Assembly (NCBI GenBank): GCA_910583985.1
Contig: CAJTYA010000006.1
Coordinates: 62,001 to 126,000 of the forward strand
Source: an uncultured Alistipes sp.
GTDB lineage: Bacteria; Bacteroidota; Bacteroidia; Bacteroidales; Rikenellaceae
DNA length: 64,000 nucleotides
Direction of reading: 5' to 3'
Translations under genes and position numbers: made by a program
Shown: positions 17,282 through 26,317 of the stretch, in pieces
Layout of the letters: the number at the start of each line of letters is the position of its first letter
How positions within the stretch are numbered: the stretch's first letter is position 1
The notes under the pieces: model-generated
Told to the model about the DNA's origin: nothing
Databases searched by the model: none
Seen by the model: only the letters and a program-made list of their open reading frames with translations

Positions 17282-17530
17282 TTACGCCAGCGTTTCGAGC
17301 GCCTTGGCCAACTGGTCGGGGCACGAAGTACCTTTTCCCTTGCAGTCGATTCCCTTCAGGCGAGCGATTACCTCGCCTATGGGCATGCCTTTCGCCAATG
17401 CGGCCACGCCTTGCGTATTGCCGTGACAACCGCCGGTAAAGGCGATTTCGGCTACCGTTCCGTCGTCTTCGACGCTGATCCGGATATGTCGGGAACACAC
17501 GCCGACAGGAAGATATTCGATCGTTTTCAT
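17282..17530 (-). CDS. TSCPD-domain small protein
   Basis: The 82-residue protein ends in the signature GKGTSCPDQLAKALETL and contains VCSRHIRISVEDDGTV and AFTGGCHGNTQGVAALAKGM. Together these match the stand-alone TSCPD family. The same domain is found at the C-terminus of class II ribonucleotide reductases, where its cysteines are thought to bind metal or shuttle electrons. The function of the free form is unknown. I use the ATG at 17530 rather than one nine codons upstream, because the promoter at 17555-17585 would leave the earlier ATG without a leader. A short 9-bp hairpin at 17220-17246 lies downstream but lacks a T tract. Confidence 0.85.
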   Translation of the reverse strand: MKTIEYLPVGVCSRHIRISVEDDGTVAEIAFTGGCHGNTQGVAALAKGMPIGEVIARLKGIDCKGKGTSCPDQLAKALETLA

Positions 17531-17554
17531 GTTTTCGAAAAAATAGCGGTACGG

Positions 17555-17585
17555 CAAAGATAAGGCGCCCTGTCGCCATTTCCAA
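17555..17585 (-). promoter_or_regulatory. Promoter of the TSCPD gene
   Basis: On the minus strand TTGG (17585-17582), 19 nt and TATCTTTG (17562-17555) match the Bacteroidetes promoter exactly. The predicted transcription start lies about 17 nt before the ATG at 17530. Confidence 0.7.
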
Positions 17586-17740
17586 CTTTCTCAGCCGAAT
17601 CGGTCCGTGGCGGAGTATCGACCGTCCTTCCTGCCCGTACCGTGCATACCGGGAGAGGTCTCGGCGTCATTTCAAGAAGAATCAGTCGTTCCGGACACCG
17701 GACACCGGGAACCCTCCGCATTCGGCAGGGGAAAGATGCC

Positions 17741-18457
17741 TCAAAGCAGCAGCGACGTGCGCGAAATGGCCTCCATGAAACGATCCTTGTAGGAATCGGA
17801 CACGGGAATGTAGACCTTGCCGAACACGATCCGGTTGCGCTCGATAATGCGGATCTTGCTCAGATTGACGATAAAGGAGCGATGCACGCGGATAAAGCGG
17901 TCCGCAGGCAGCGTCTCTTCGAGCGACTTCATGCTCATCTGCGTCTTCACGTCGCCGCCGTCGGCCGTGAAAATCCGGACATAATCCTTTACCCCCTCGA
18001 TATAGAGAATGTCTTCGAGCCGGAGCTGGAGCATCTTGTAATCGGTCTTGACGAAAATGGTCCGGGCCTGCGGCTCCTGCTCCGGCGAGGTCGGGGCGAC
18101 CGACTCGAACCAGCGCTGCGCCTTGCCGGCCGCCCGCAAAAACTCGGCGTAACTGATCGGCTTGAGCAGATAATCGAGCGCATCGACACGGAATCCCTCC
18201 AGCGCATACTGCTCGAAAGCCGTCGTAAAAACCACGCGTGTGCGAGTATCGACCATCCTCGAAAGCTCCAGCCCGTCGAGCTGGGGCATCTGGATGTCGA
18301 GGAACAAAAGATCGACCGGGTCGCGCACCAACCTGTCGAGCGCCTCGACCGCACTGGCATAGAGTCCTTCGAGCGACAGAAAAGGAGTCTGCCGGACATA
18401 TCCGCCCATCAGTTCGCGGGCCAGCGGTTCGTCGTCCACGACGATCGTTCGGATCAT
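17741..18457 (-). CDS. LytTR-family response regulator
   Basis: The N-terminal receiver domain (residues ~1-120) has the acidic pocket VVDDE, the phospho-acceptor aspartate in LLFLDIQMPQLDGLEL, and the lysine in DYLLKPISYAEF. The C-terminal ~100 residues form a LytTR DNA-binding domain (ILYIEGVKDYVRIFT...RFIRVHRSFIVNLSKI). It is the partner of the LytS-type kinase 4 bp upstream. Both close the MacAB-TolC-type efflux operon, so autoregulation of the pump is likely. The start is ATG 18457; a TTG further upstream would overlap the kinase gene. Confidence 0.92.
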   Translation of the reverse strand: MIRTIVVDDEPLARELMGGYVRQTPFLSLEGLYASAVEALDRLVRDPVDLLFLDIQMPQLDGLELSRMVDTRTRVVFTTAFEQYALEGFRVDALDYLLKPISYAEFLRAAGKAQRWFESVAPTSPEQEPQARTIFVKTDYKMLQLRLEDILYIEGVKDYVRIFTADGGDVKTQMSMKSLEETLPADRFIRVHRSFIVNLSKIRIIERNRIVFGKVYIPVSDSYKDRFMEAISRTSLLL

Positions 18458-18461
18458 AAGC

Positions 18462-19523
18462 TTACAAATCAATAATCAGTTGAGACATAAACGTATCGCC
18501 CAGACGCTCCGTGCGGAGAATGTGCCGGTTGGGATAAATCAGGTTCAGCCGCTTGCGCAGGTTCTCCAGACCGATGCCCGACCCGCTGCGGTCGTCGTCC
18601 TTCTTGGGAAAGTAACTGTTGGAGATCGTACAGGTCAGCGTATCGTTCGCCGCGATGCGCAGCGAGACATCGACGAACGACTCTTTCGACGGATCGACGC
18701 CGTGTTTGAAAGCGTTCTCGACCAGCACGATGAACAGCAGCGGAGCGACGAGCAGCCCCCGCCCGTCGTCGGGAATGTCGACCTTCATACGGACGCGATC
18801 CGACAGCCGCAGGCTCATCAGGTCGATGTAGTTTTTCATGAAGGCGAACTCTTTGTCGAGCGATATGAAATTCTGGTTGTTGTCGTAGAGCACATAGCGC
18901 AGCAGGTGGCCGAGGTTGTGCACGGCATACTGCGCCTGAACGGGATTGACCTGAATCAACGCATAGATGTTGTTCAACGTGTTGAACAGGAAATGCGGGT
19001 TGAGCTGGCTCTTGAGGTTCTTCAGCTCGGCCTCGGTACGCTCCTTTTCGATCTGCTGTTTCTCCGCTTCGGTACGGTACCAGTTTCCCGTCATCTTGAT
19101 CGCCACGCTCAGTCCGGCCGTCAGCACCATGAGCATGGAATTCCAAAGGAAGAAAAAATAGAACGGGGGAGGATCGTGCCGCCTGGGGCGCCCCGCCTCC
19201 GCATCCATGTAGAGCCGGTAGAGCTCGTGCCAGAAATGCAGCACGAGGTTGGCCGCGACGATCAGCAACAGGTTGGACAGAATGAACCGCCCCAGATGTT
19301 TGCGGAACAGCAACCGGTCGATCAACCCGAAATAGTTGGCATAGAACACGACCATGAACATGACGGGTCCCATGCAGAAATTCAGGTAATGCGTCGGCGT
19401 GACGGTCGAGTTGTTGCCGAGGGCGAAGATGAACGGCGAACCGAACAGCAGCCCCCATGCGATGAGGTGGATCGTGATCTGGAATATTCTGGTCTTCATT
19501 CCGCCGGCCATGATTTTCTTCAT
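18462..19523 (-). CDS. LytS-type sensor histidine kinase (HisKA_7TM-less, PF06580 type)
   Basis: The protein of about 353 residues has four hydrophobic segments in its first ~160 residues (ITIHLIAWGLLFGSPFIFAL, VMFMVVFYANYFGLI, FILSNLLLIVAANLVLHFW, SMLMVLTAGLSVAIKM). A coiled-coil-like linker follows. The kinase core begins with the phospho-acceptor motif LKSQLNPHFLFNTLNNIYAL. The ATPase part shows VLVENAFKHGVDPS (N box) and GSGIGLENLRKRL (G box). The periplasmic sensory region is short, so it may sense membrane state or partner proteins. ATGs at 19523, 19511 and 19499 are all possible. The permease gene upstream ends 47 bp away. Confidence 0.9.
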   Translation of the reverse strand: MKKIMAGGMKTRIFQITIHLIAWGLLFGSPFIFALGNNSTVTPTHYLNFCMGPVMFMVVFYANYFGLIDRLLFRKHLGRFILSNLLLIVAANLVLHFWHELYRLYMDAEAGRPRRHDPPPFYFFFLWNSMLMVLTAGLSVAIKMTGNWYRTEAEKQQIEKERTEAELKNLKSQLNPHFLFNTLNNIYALIQVNPVQAQYAVHNLGHLLRYVLYDNNQNFISLDKEFAFMKNYIDLMSLRLSDRVRMKVDIPDDGRGLLVAPLLFIVLVENAFKHGVDPSKESFVDVSLRIAANDTLTCTISNSYFPKKDDDRSGSGIGLENLRKRLNLIYPNRHILRTERLGDTFMSQLIIDL

Positions 19524-19570
19524 CGGTAAATATAACGTTTTTCGGTTATCTTCCGTCCCGAAGGGTGGAT

Positions 19571-20791
19571 TTATTCGTAGCGGAGCGCATCGATGGGATC
19601 GAGATTCGAGGCCTTGCGCGCCGGATACCATCCGAAGAAAACCCCGGTGACGGTACACACGGCGAACGACAGCACGACCGAATAGGGTTGGACGAACACC
19701 GGCCAGCCGGCCAGATATTTGATCGCCGCCGACGCGCCGATGCCGAGCATCACGCCGATGACGCCGCCCGTCACGCTGATGATGACGGCCTCGATAAGAA
19801 ACTGCCAGAGGATATGCCGCCCCTTGGCTCCGATGGACATCCTCAGCCCGATTTCGCGCGTGCGCTCGGTCACCGACACGTACATGATGTTCATGATACC
19901 GATGCCGCCCACGAGCAGCGAGATGCCGGCGATGCAGGCCAGCAGGACCGTCATCAGGTCGGTCGTCGAACTGAGCATCGAGCTGAGCTCCTCCTGCGAG
20001 CGGATGTGGAAATCGTCCTCGTCCCCGGCCTTGATCTTGTGGTTCTGGCGGAGGATGGCCGTAATGTCGTCGATGGCCCGATCCGACAGCTCCTCGGAAA
20101 GGGCCGACACGAAAATGCCCTGAATGTAGGTGATGGCCAGCACCCGCTTCTGGATCGTCGTATAGGGCGCGATGATCAGATCGTCCTGATCCTGACCCAT
20201 CGAGTTGTAGCCTTTGGGCGACAGCACGCCGACGATCTTGAACGGAATCTTGTTGAAGCGGATCGTCCGCCCCAGCGGGTCTTCGCCGGCGGTAAAGAGG
20301 TTGTCCACGACGGTCTGGCCCACGACGCACACCTTGGCGGCCTTCTTCACGTCCTGCTCGGTGAACATTTCGCCCCGGCCTACGGTGTATTTGCGGATGT
20401 CCATGTAGTCAGCGTTCACGCCGTAGACGGTCGTGGGCGCGTTGTTCGCCCCGTTGATGGCCTGTCCGCTGCTGTTGACCGTGGGCGAACAGGCGGCGAT
20501 GTAGGACGCCTCGTGGCGGATCGTCTCGTAGTCTTCGAGCTTGAGCGTCTGCATGCTGCTGGCGCTCTGGCGCACGCCGCCGAACTGGCCGTTTCCGGGA
20601 TGGATCATGATCATGTTCGAGCCCATTTCCGAAATCTGCTCGCGGATGCTCCGCTTGGACCCCTGTCCGATGGCCAGCATCGCGATGACCGAAGCCACCC
20701 CGATAATGATGCCCAACATCGTGAGGAACCCTCTGAACTTATTGTTTGAAAGGGCCTTGAGCGCTATTTTTATCAGATTCTTGTAATTCAT
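19571..20791 (-). CDS. MacB-type ABC transporter permease
   Basis: This 406-residue protein has the FtsX/MacB layout. TM1 (FLTMLGIIIGVASVIAMLAI) is followed by a periplasmic domain of about 220 residues, then three TM helices (LLACIAGISLLVGGIGIMNI, AVIISVTGGVIGVMLGIGAS, VVLSFAVCTVTGVFFGW). The conserved cytoplasmic loop VTERTREIGLRMSIGAK and the terminal ARKASNLDPIDALRYE are diagnostic. It works with the ATPase encoded 12 bp upstream as a mechanotransmission pump with the adaptor and TolC protein of the same operon. Likely cargo includes antimicrobials, lipids or peptides; it cannot be specified. Confidence 0.93.
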   Translation of the reverse strand: MNYKNLIKIALKALSNNKFRGFLTMLGIIIGVASVIAMLAIGQGSKRSIREQISEMGSNMIMIHPGNGQFGGVRQSASSMQTLKLEDYETIRHEASYIAACSPTVNSSGQAINGANNAPTTVYGVNADYMDIRKYTVGRGEMFTEQDVKKAAKVCVVGQTVVDNLFTAGEDPLGRTIRFNKIPFKIVGVLSPKGYNSMGQDQDDLIIAPYTTIQKRVLAITYIQGIFVSALSEELSDRAIDDITAILRQNHKIKAGDEDDFHIRSQEELSSMLSSTTDLMTVLLACIAGISLLVGGIGIMNIMYVSVTERTREIGLRMSIGAKGRHILWQFLIEAVIISVTGGVIGVMLGIGASAAIKYLAGWPVFVQPYSVVLSFAVCTVTGVFFGWYPARKASNLDPIDALRYE

Positions 20792-20803
20792 GGCACGGGG
20801 ATT

Positions 20804-21547
20804 TTATCCGTTTTCGACCGGCAGCGCATCGAGCGCCTCCTTGGCCGAAAGGATGTTCGGATTGATCGTATCTTCGGTGATGCGTCCGTCGCGGAGCACG
20901 ATGTTCCGGCTGCTGAACTGCGCGATTTCCGGGTTGTGCGTCACGAAGACGATGGTGCTGCCGGAGGCATGCAGCCGCTGGAAGAGCGTGAGAATTTCGA
21001 ACGATGTCCGCGTGTCGAGGTTTCCGGTCGCCTCGTCGGCCAGAATCATCACCGGACGGTTGACCAGTGCGCGGGCGATGGCCACCCGCTGCTGCTGTCC
21101 GCCGGACATCTGGTTCGAACGGTGATGCAGCCTCGAAGATAGGCCCACTTCGCCGAGTGCCGCCACGGCCCTCTCCCGACGCTCTCTGGCCGACACGGAG
21201 GGGTTGTAGAAGAGCGGCAACTCGACGTTTTCGAGCGCCGTCGTCTTGGGCAGCAGGTTGTAGTTCTGGAACACGAAACCGATCTTGCGGTTGCGTAGCG
21301 TCGCCCGGTCGTTGCGTCCCATCTCGCGCACCGAAATCCCGTCGAGGTAATACTCCCCCGAAGTGGGCGTATCGAGACAGCCGAGGATGTTGAGCAGGGT
21401 CGACTTGCCCGACCCGCTCGTGCCCATGATCGTCACGAACTCGCCCTGGCGGATCGCGAACGACACGCCTCGCAGGGCATGGACCGTCTCGCCTCCCACC
21501 TGAAAATCGCGACGGAGCTCCTCGACCCGTATGATGTATTTTTCCAT
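20804..21547 (-). CDS. MacB-type ABC transporter ATP-binding protein
   Basis: The 247-residue ATPase powers the permease encoded immediately downstream. It has Walker A GTSGSGKST, the Q loop VFQNYNLLP, signature MSGGQQQR, Walker B MILADEATGNLD and the switch histidine in VFVTHNPEIAQF. The start is ATG 21547 (MEKYIIRVEELRRDFQ), which fits the family. Longer frames upstream overlap the adaptor gene and have no homology-like content. In E. coli MacB the ATPase and permease are fused; here they are separate genes. Confidence 0.94.
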   Translation of the reverse strand: MEKYIIRVEELRRDFQVGGETVHALRGVSFAIRQGEFVTIMGTSGSGKSTLLNILGCLDTPTSGEYYLDGISVREMGRNDRATLRNRKIGFVFQNYNLLPKTTALENVELPLFYNPSVSARERRERAVAALGEVGLSSRLHHRSNQMSGGQQQRVAIARALVNRPVMILADEATGNLDTRTSFEILTLFQRLHASGSTIVFVTHNPEIAQFSSRNIVLRDGRITEDTINPNILSAKEALDALPVENG

Positions 21548-21572
21548 TTTGGTCCTCGCTTTTGTACGAACC

Positions 21573-22742
21573 CTATTTTCTTTTCGATCCGGGACGTTTC
21601 GGCATGAACGGACTCTCCCCCCCGGCAGGTTCTCCGACCGGTCCGCGCGCAACCATACCGACGGCCGTCACGACGAGGTCGCCCTCGGACACCTCGCCCG
21701 AAACTTCGGTAAAGATACCGTCCGTCTCTCCGGCCCGCACACCGACGGGTTCGATGCCGGCGCCCTTCTGCACCCAGAGCGTCTTGGCGTTCCGGTCCGA
21801 GGGGTCCCCTGCGGTAGCCTCCCTGTCGTCCGGCGTGAAGCGCAGCGCCTTGGACGGTACCAGCAGCACGCTGTCCTTCTGCAACGTATAGACGGTGATG
21901 TTGGCCGTCAGGCCCGGTTTGAGCTTCATGTCGGGATTGGGCGCATTGACCACCACTTCGTAAGTCACCACGTTGGACGTCGTCGTGGGCTGGAGGCGCA
22001 CCTGCGTGACCGAACCCTCGAACACGTCGTCGGGAAAGGCATCCACGGTGAAAGTCACGCGCTGTCCGTCGTTCACGTTTCCGATGTCGGCCTCGTCCAC
22101 GTCGGCGATCACCTGCATCTGGCTCAGGTCGTTGGCGATCGTAAACAGGGTGGGGGTGTTGAAGCTCGCCGCCACGGTCTGGCCCTCGTCGACGGCCCGG
22201 TCGAGCACCACGCCGTCGATGGGCGAGGAAATGGTGGCATAGCTCAGGTTCTGGCGCACGCGGGTCATGTCCGACTGCGACTTCTCATACGCCCGGAGCG
22301 CTTTCTCGTACTGGTATTCCGCCGTCTCGTACTCGGTATCGCTGACCATTCCCTTCTCGTGCAGGCCCTCGATCCGAAGGAAATTCTTCTGCTGGTACTC
22401 GTATTCCGTCTTGTTCGATTTGAGCGTGGCCGTGCTCGACTCCAGTTCGGCCTCCAGCGTCGTCCGGTCCAGTTCGGCGATCACCTGCCCCTTCTTGACG
22501 ACCGAATTGTAGTCGACATAAATATGGGAAATGATGCCCGACACCTGCGTACCGACCTCGACCTGAACGATCGGTTCGACCGTTCCGGTCGCCGTGACGG
22601 TATTGGTGATCGAACCCCGGCGCACGGCGGCCGTTTCGTAGCTCGCTGCGGGCTCCGGCTTCGTCCGGAGCGCGACGAAGAGAACCGCTGCCGCCGCAAC
22701 GAGCACGGCCAGCACGATTCCCGCCTTTTTCATTGTCTTCAT
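21573..22742 (-). CDS. MacA-like periplasmic adaptor (membrane fusion protein)
   Basis: The 389-residue protein has an N-terminal membrane anchor (GIVLAVLVAAAAVLFVALR). A split lipoyl/barrel-sandwich domain (VEVGTQVSGIISHIYVDYNS... and ATISSPIDGVVLDRAVDEGQ) flanks an alpha-helical hairpin (EYQQKNFLRIEGLHEKG onward). A beta-barrel and membrane-proximal domain follow. It bridges the ABC permease to the TolC-like channel. It lies 21 bp downstream of the tolC-like gene and 25 bp upstream of the ATPase gene. Confidence 0.93.
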   Translation of the reverse strand: MKTMKKAGIVLAVLVAAAAVLFVALRTKPEPAASYETAAVRRGSITNTVTATGTVEPIVQVEVGTQVSGIISHIYVDYNSVVKKGQVIAELDRTTLEAELESSTATLKSNKTEYEYQQKNFLRIEGLHEKGMVSDTEYETAEYQYEKALRAYEKSQSDMTRVRQNLSYATISSPIDGVVLDRAVDEGQTVAASFNTPTLFTIANDLSQMQVIADVDEADIGNVNDGQRVTFTVDAFPDDVFEGSVTQVRLQPTTTSNVVTYEVVVNAPNPDMKLKPGLTANITVYTLQKDSVLLVPSKALRFTPDDREATAGDPSDRNAKTLWVQKGAGIEPVGVRAGETDGIFTEVSGEVSEGDLVVTAVGMVARGPVGEPAGGESPFMPKRPGSKRK

Positions 22743-22763
22743 AAGGGTATGTTTTTCGATTGT

Positions 22764-24083
22764 TTACAATTGGATCGGCTGGTCGCGGTAGAAATTCAGC
22801 AACCGGATCGAAAGCACGGCTTGATACTTGGCCTGCAACTGCTCCTGCTGGGCCGCCAGAAAATTGTTCTTCTCGGTCAGCAGTTCGACCGTATTTTTCA
22901 TTCCCGCCTCGAACTGTTCGAGCATCAGCCGGTAACTCAATCCGGCCGAACGCACCCTGTCGGCGGCCGCAACGTACCGGCTTTGGGCCGAGACGGCATC
23001 CTGATAGAGCGACTCGACGGTCCGGAGCAGGTTCTTTTCCGTATCGACATAATTCAGCTCGGCCTGAAGCGTTTGCAGGCGGGCTTTGGCGATCGACGAC
23101 TTGGCCTGCTTGCGATTGAAAATCGGCACGCTGAACGTGATGCCGGCCCGTTCGTTCAACTTATTGTCGAGCTGGTTGTAAAACGCATAGTTCGATCCGG
23201 AGGTATTGCCGGTGCCGATCGAAGCGTCGGCCGTAAGCGTCGGACGACCTTCCGCACGGGCGATCTTTTCGCCGATCTGCGACGACTCGATACCGAGCCG
23301 GCTGTTTTCCACTTCGGGCATCACCGTCAGGGCGGTGCGATATACATCCTCCAATGCCGGAATTTCGGACAGCACGTCGGCGCTGTCTATCTCCGGAAAC
23401 ACGACCTCGAACGAGTCTTCGAGTCCGAGTTCTAACAACTGCTTGAGTGCCAGACGCGATTCCGACAAACGGGCCTCGCTAGAGGTAAGCTGGTAACGGT
23501 CGCTGGCATACTGCGACTCCATCTGCGCGTAATCGCTGCGGGAAATCGAACCGGCTTCGAACAGCGCCTCGGCCCGATTCATCTGCGCCTCGGAAGACTC
23601 GACGGTCTGCTCGTCGGTCTTTACCGATTCGGCGGCATAGAGAATTTCCAGATAGGCCTGCGTCACGGCGATTTCGATGCTGTTGCGGGCCATTTCCACT
23701 TCCGCATCGCGGCTTTTTCCGACGGTGCGTTGCTGAAGAAGCGAGTTTTTGAGTTTCCCGCCGTTGTAAATCGTGATTCCGGCATTGAGCGCATAGTTCC
23801 CTTCGTAGGTGCCGTTCGACGCGAAATTCCGGTTTTCGTTCTTCGCATGGCGATAACTCTGCGTGGTGGAAAAAGAGAGCGAAGGCGTCTTCTGGGCCTG
23901 CGCCTGTTCCAGATCGACGAGCGCGCTTTGCCGGGCGATCTGCGAGGACCGGACTTCGATGTTGTTCGTGCGGGCGTATTCGATGCACCGGCGGAGCGTC
24001 CACCCGTCGGCGGACTGGCCGTGCGCCGACAGCCCCCACGCTCCGAGCAGGCATACGGCCCATAGTTTGGTTCTTCGGTTCAT
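22764..24083 (-). CDS. TolC-family outer-membrane efflux protein
   Basis: About 439 residues with a signal peptide (LWAVCLLGAWGLSAHGQS). Two similar helical halves each start in the OEP style (WTLRRCIEYARTNNIEVRSS; IGEKIARAEGRPTLTADASI), with long coiled-coil segments rich in Ala, Gln and Glu. It forms the outer-membrane exit duct for the MacAB-like pump. The ATG at 24083 is preferred over the one at 24095 because it leaves a 20-nt leader after the promoter at 24114-24144. It is the first gene of the six-gene operon. Confidence 0.92.
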   Translation of the reverse strand: MNRRTKLWAVCLLGAWGLSAHGQSADGWTLRRCIEYARTNNIEVRSSQIARQSALVDLEQAQAQKTPSLSFSTTQSYRHAKNENRNFASNGTYEGNYALNAGITIYNGGKLKNSLLQQRTVGKSRDAEVEMARNSIEIAVTQAYLEILYAAESVKTDEQTVESSEAQMNRAEALFEAGSISRSDYAQMESQYASDRYQLTSSEARLSESRLALKQLLELGLEDSFEVVFPEIDSADVLSEIPALEDVYRTALTVMPEVENSRLGIESSQIGEKIARAEGRPTLTADASIGTGNTSGSNYAFYNQLDNKLNERAGITFSVPIFNRKQAKSSIAKARLQTLQAELNYVDTEKNLLRTVESLYQDAVSAQSRYVAAADRVRSAGLSYRLMLEQFEAGMKNTVELLTEKNNFLAAQQEQLQAKYQAVLSIRLLNFYRDQPIQL

Positions 24084-24113
24084 AACTGTTCGCATTATGG
24101 AATTTCACCGATG

Positions 24114-24144
24114 CAAACATACTTTCGTCCGAACCGAAAACCAA
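24114..24144 (-). promoter_or_regulatory. Promoter of the MacAB-TolC/LytS-LytTR efflux operon
   Basis: On the minus strand TTGG (24144-24141), 19 nt and TATGTTTG (24121-24114) form a consensus Bacteroidetes promoter directly before the tolC-like gene. Confidence 0.7.
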
Positions 24145-24211
24145 CCGAAATAGACGCAAAGGCCGGTTTCGCCGACCGAATCCCCGATTTTACCGATGTT
24201 CGGGCAACGCA

Positions 24212-24700
24212 CTATTTCAACCGGAAGACATGGGACACCATGCTGAAACCGTGGTGTTCGAAGAAGGCATGGGCGTTGTGGTTGCCGACGCCCGATTCGA
24301 GGTAGACCGCCGCGACGCCGCGACCGGCCAGCCACTCCCGCCCCCTGTCGAGCAGAGCGCCTCCGAGCCCTTCGCCCCGCAGATCGCGGCGGACGACCAG
24401 ATCGCAGATCACGCCGAAGGGACGGTCGCCGTCGGAGGCGACCTCCGCCACGACGAATCCCCGGATCGCGCCGTCGGCCTCAGCGACGAACACCCGGCTC
24501 GTCGGGGCCGATATTTTTTCGGCGATATACCGCTGCCACTTCCGTTTGCCGTCGTCGGCCAGCACGCCCCGCTCGCGGGCGACGCCCATCTGCAACTCCC
24601 CGTGCGAAATATAGGAGGGATCGGACGAAACCGTATCCCAGAACAGATCGGACAACGCCTGTACGTCGTCCTGCACAGCCTCTCTGTACATATTTTTCAT
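24212..24700 (-). CDS. GNAT-family N-acetyltransferase
   Basis: This 162-residue acetyltransferase has acetyl-CoA motif A in ICDLVVRRDLRGEGLGGALL (RxxGxG/A as RGEGLG) and motif B with AVYLESGVGNHNAHAFFEHH. The substrate is unknown. Its ATG overlaps the stop codon of the upstream gene by one base (TAATG), which implies translational coupling to the unrecognised membrane protein at 24700-26196. Confidence 0.85.
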   Translation of the reverse strand: MKNMYREAVQDDVQALSDLFWDTVSSDPSYISHGELQMGVARERGVLADDGKRKWQRYIAEKISAPTSRVFVAEADGAIRGFVVAEVASDGDRPFGVICDLVVRRDLRGEGLGGALLDRGREWLAGRGVAAVYLESGVGNHNAHAFFEHHGFSMVSHVFRLK

Positions 24701-26196
24701 TACAATTTATCGTTTCTCAGGCTCAGCACGATCAGAGCGACCGCGCTCAGGACGATCAGCGCCAGCGTAAAGACGATGATGAACATCCCCACGCTGCCGG
24801 CGAAATCGGCCAGACCGAACCGATGCAAAAACGGTACCTCGATCTGCTGGAACAGGATGCCGAACAGCGAAGCCGCCGAAATGCAGCCCAGCACGACGTT
24901 CAGCATGCCCGACTGTTTGAGCTTCCGCATTTCGCTGATGTTGAACAGCGACTGGTCGATTTTGTCCATCGCGTCGTTGAGCCGCGCCACGTCGCGGTCC
25001 ACCTCCAGCCGGCGGGCCGTCCTTTCGAACATGATCTTATGGGAAACGTAGCGGGAATATTTGACCGCGTCGAGCTGCAGCAACAGCTTCGTGACTTCGA
25101 GCACCCTCCGGGCGTTCTCTTCGAGCACGCCTCTGGCCCGCCGGAGCGACGAAATGCGGATGGTGTTATGCAGGAACAGGTCGAGCGCCGCGGTAATCGT
25201 ATACTTCTTGGCCAGCACCATTTCGAGAATCAACAGGTATTCGGGCCAAGAGACATGGTAGCGCTTGCGTTCGAGCAGATGCGTCTGCCAGTCGGTGGGG
25301 GAGTCCTTGCCCCGCAGGCCGTAGGTCCCGAAGACGACACAGACATTGGGGTTGACCAGAATCAGGTCGTCCGTGTCGATGGCCACGTTCGAGCCGCACA
25401 CGTCGTCGAAACATTCGTCGGTACGGTAGGGCCATTCGTAAGGGTAAAGCGACATGAGCCCCGTGAGCTCCTTGCCGTGTTCCCGGAAAATGTGGTCGAT
25501 GATTTCCGGCTCCTTCATCGCGGAGAAAAGACCGCCCGCATGCCCCACATTCTCCCACACGTCCACATAGACGTAGTTCATATCCTTCGTTCCCGACGAG
25601 GTCTGGTTCCGGTTGACGAACCGTTTGTAGCGGCACTGTACCTCCCCGAAATTGTTCATTCCCTCTTTGGCGGGCAATGCGACGGGGCGTTCGAGCCACT
25701 GCCCGTGCTCGTCGAGGCAGAGCCCCTCGATACGGATGTCGGCGATGTCGAGGTTGATCGTGCTGAACTTCTTGTCGTCGTCGCAGCTCCAGTGCTCGGC
25801 TCCCATATTGAGCGAAGCGAGCGAAATGAGGTGATCGGTCGTAATGGCATCGCTGCACCGGCAATAATCGCCGTCCACGACCATGCGGTACGTCACCGAG
25901 ACGGTGCGTTCGAAAAAGACCGACACCTCGACGTAAATATGGCCCGAAAGCGTCACCGGGTAGGGCTCTTCGAGCGACAGGCCGAAGTCGAATCCCCGGA
26001 CGGCGTAACGCCTCACGGGCGATCCGTGCAGTTCGTCGGTGATGAAAATCTGGCTGTCGATCGAATTGTCCACCTCGACGAAGCGTCCGGGGCACAGTTG
26101 CGAGACATCGAACCGATCGACGGAAAAAACCTGCATATAGATGATCGAAAACTCGTTGTAGCGCAGTTCGTCCGCTGGGGGCATTTTCTTTTCCAT
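24700..26196 (-). CDS. Unrecognised protein with two C-terminal transmembrane helices
   Basis: I do not recognise this 498-residue protein. The start is taken at ATG 26196 (MEKKMPPADELRYNEF). Residues ~1-330 are soluble, mixed strand and helix, with several short Cys/Asp-rich spots (DYCRCSDAITTDH, HWSCDDDKKF). Residues ~340-440 are long charged helices (LLLQLDAVKYSRYVSHKIMF; LNDAMDKIDQSLFNISEMRK). Two hydrophobic helices near the end (MLNVVLGCISAASLFGILF; MFIIVFTLALIVLSAVALIV) are separated by a short loop. A big soluble part, a long helix and two terminal TM helices resemble CorA-type channels in topology. No GMN motif is seen, so a metal-channel role is not supported. It is divergent from the YhiM-like gene (121 bp between starts) and coupled to an acetyltransferase. 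Confidence 0.7.
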   Translation of the reverse strand: MEKKMPPADELRYNEFSIIYMQVFSVDRFDVSQLCPGRFVEVDNSIDSQIFITDELHGSPVRRYAVRGFDFGLSLEEPYPVTLSGHIYVEVSVFFERTVSVTYRMVVDGDYCRCSDAITTDHLISLASLNMGAEHWSCDDDKKFSTINLDIADIRIEGLCLDEHGQWLERPVALPAKEGMNNFGEVQCRYKRFVNRNQTSSGTKDMNYVYVDVWENVGHAGGLFSAMKEPEIIDHIFREHGKELTGLMSLYPYEWPYRTDECFDDVCGSNVAIDTDDLILVNPNVCVVFGTYGLRGKDSPTDWQTHLLERKRYHVSWPEYLLILEMVLAKKYTITAALDLFLHNTIRISSLRRARGVLEENARRVLEVTKLLLQLDAVKYSRYVSHKIMFERTARRLEVDRDVARLNDAMDKIDQSLFNISEMRKLKQSGMLNVVLGCISAASLFGILFQQIEVPFLHRFGLADFAGSVGMFIIVFTLALIVLSAVALIVLSLRNDKL

Positions 26197-26317
26197 AGCT
26201 CGGTTGAAGTTTACGGGTTCTAAAAATAACGGTTTTTTCCGGACTCGCCAAACCCGGCGCAGTTTTTGGAACGCTCTCCGGAGCGAACGAAATACCAAAA
26301 CGTAAAAACGATAAGGC

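Noticed and set aside
17690..17712. Short tandem repeat CCGGACA/CCGGACA near the end of the LytTR regulator gene.
   Set aside because: Only two copies of 8 bp in GC-rich sequence; too short to support a repeat element or site.
24700..26196. Assignment of the unrecognised membrane protein as a CorA magnesium channel.
   Set aside because: Only the topology is similar; the GMN motif and the characteristic CorA loop are not visible.
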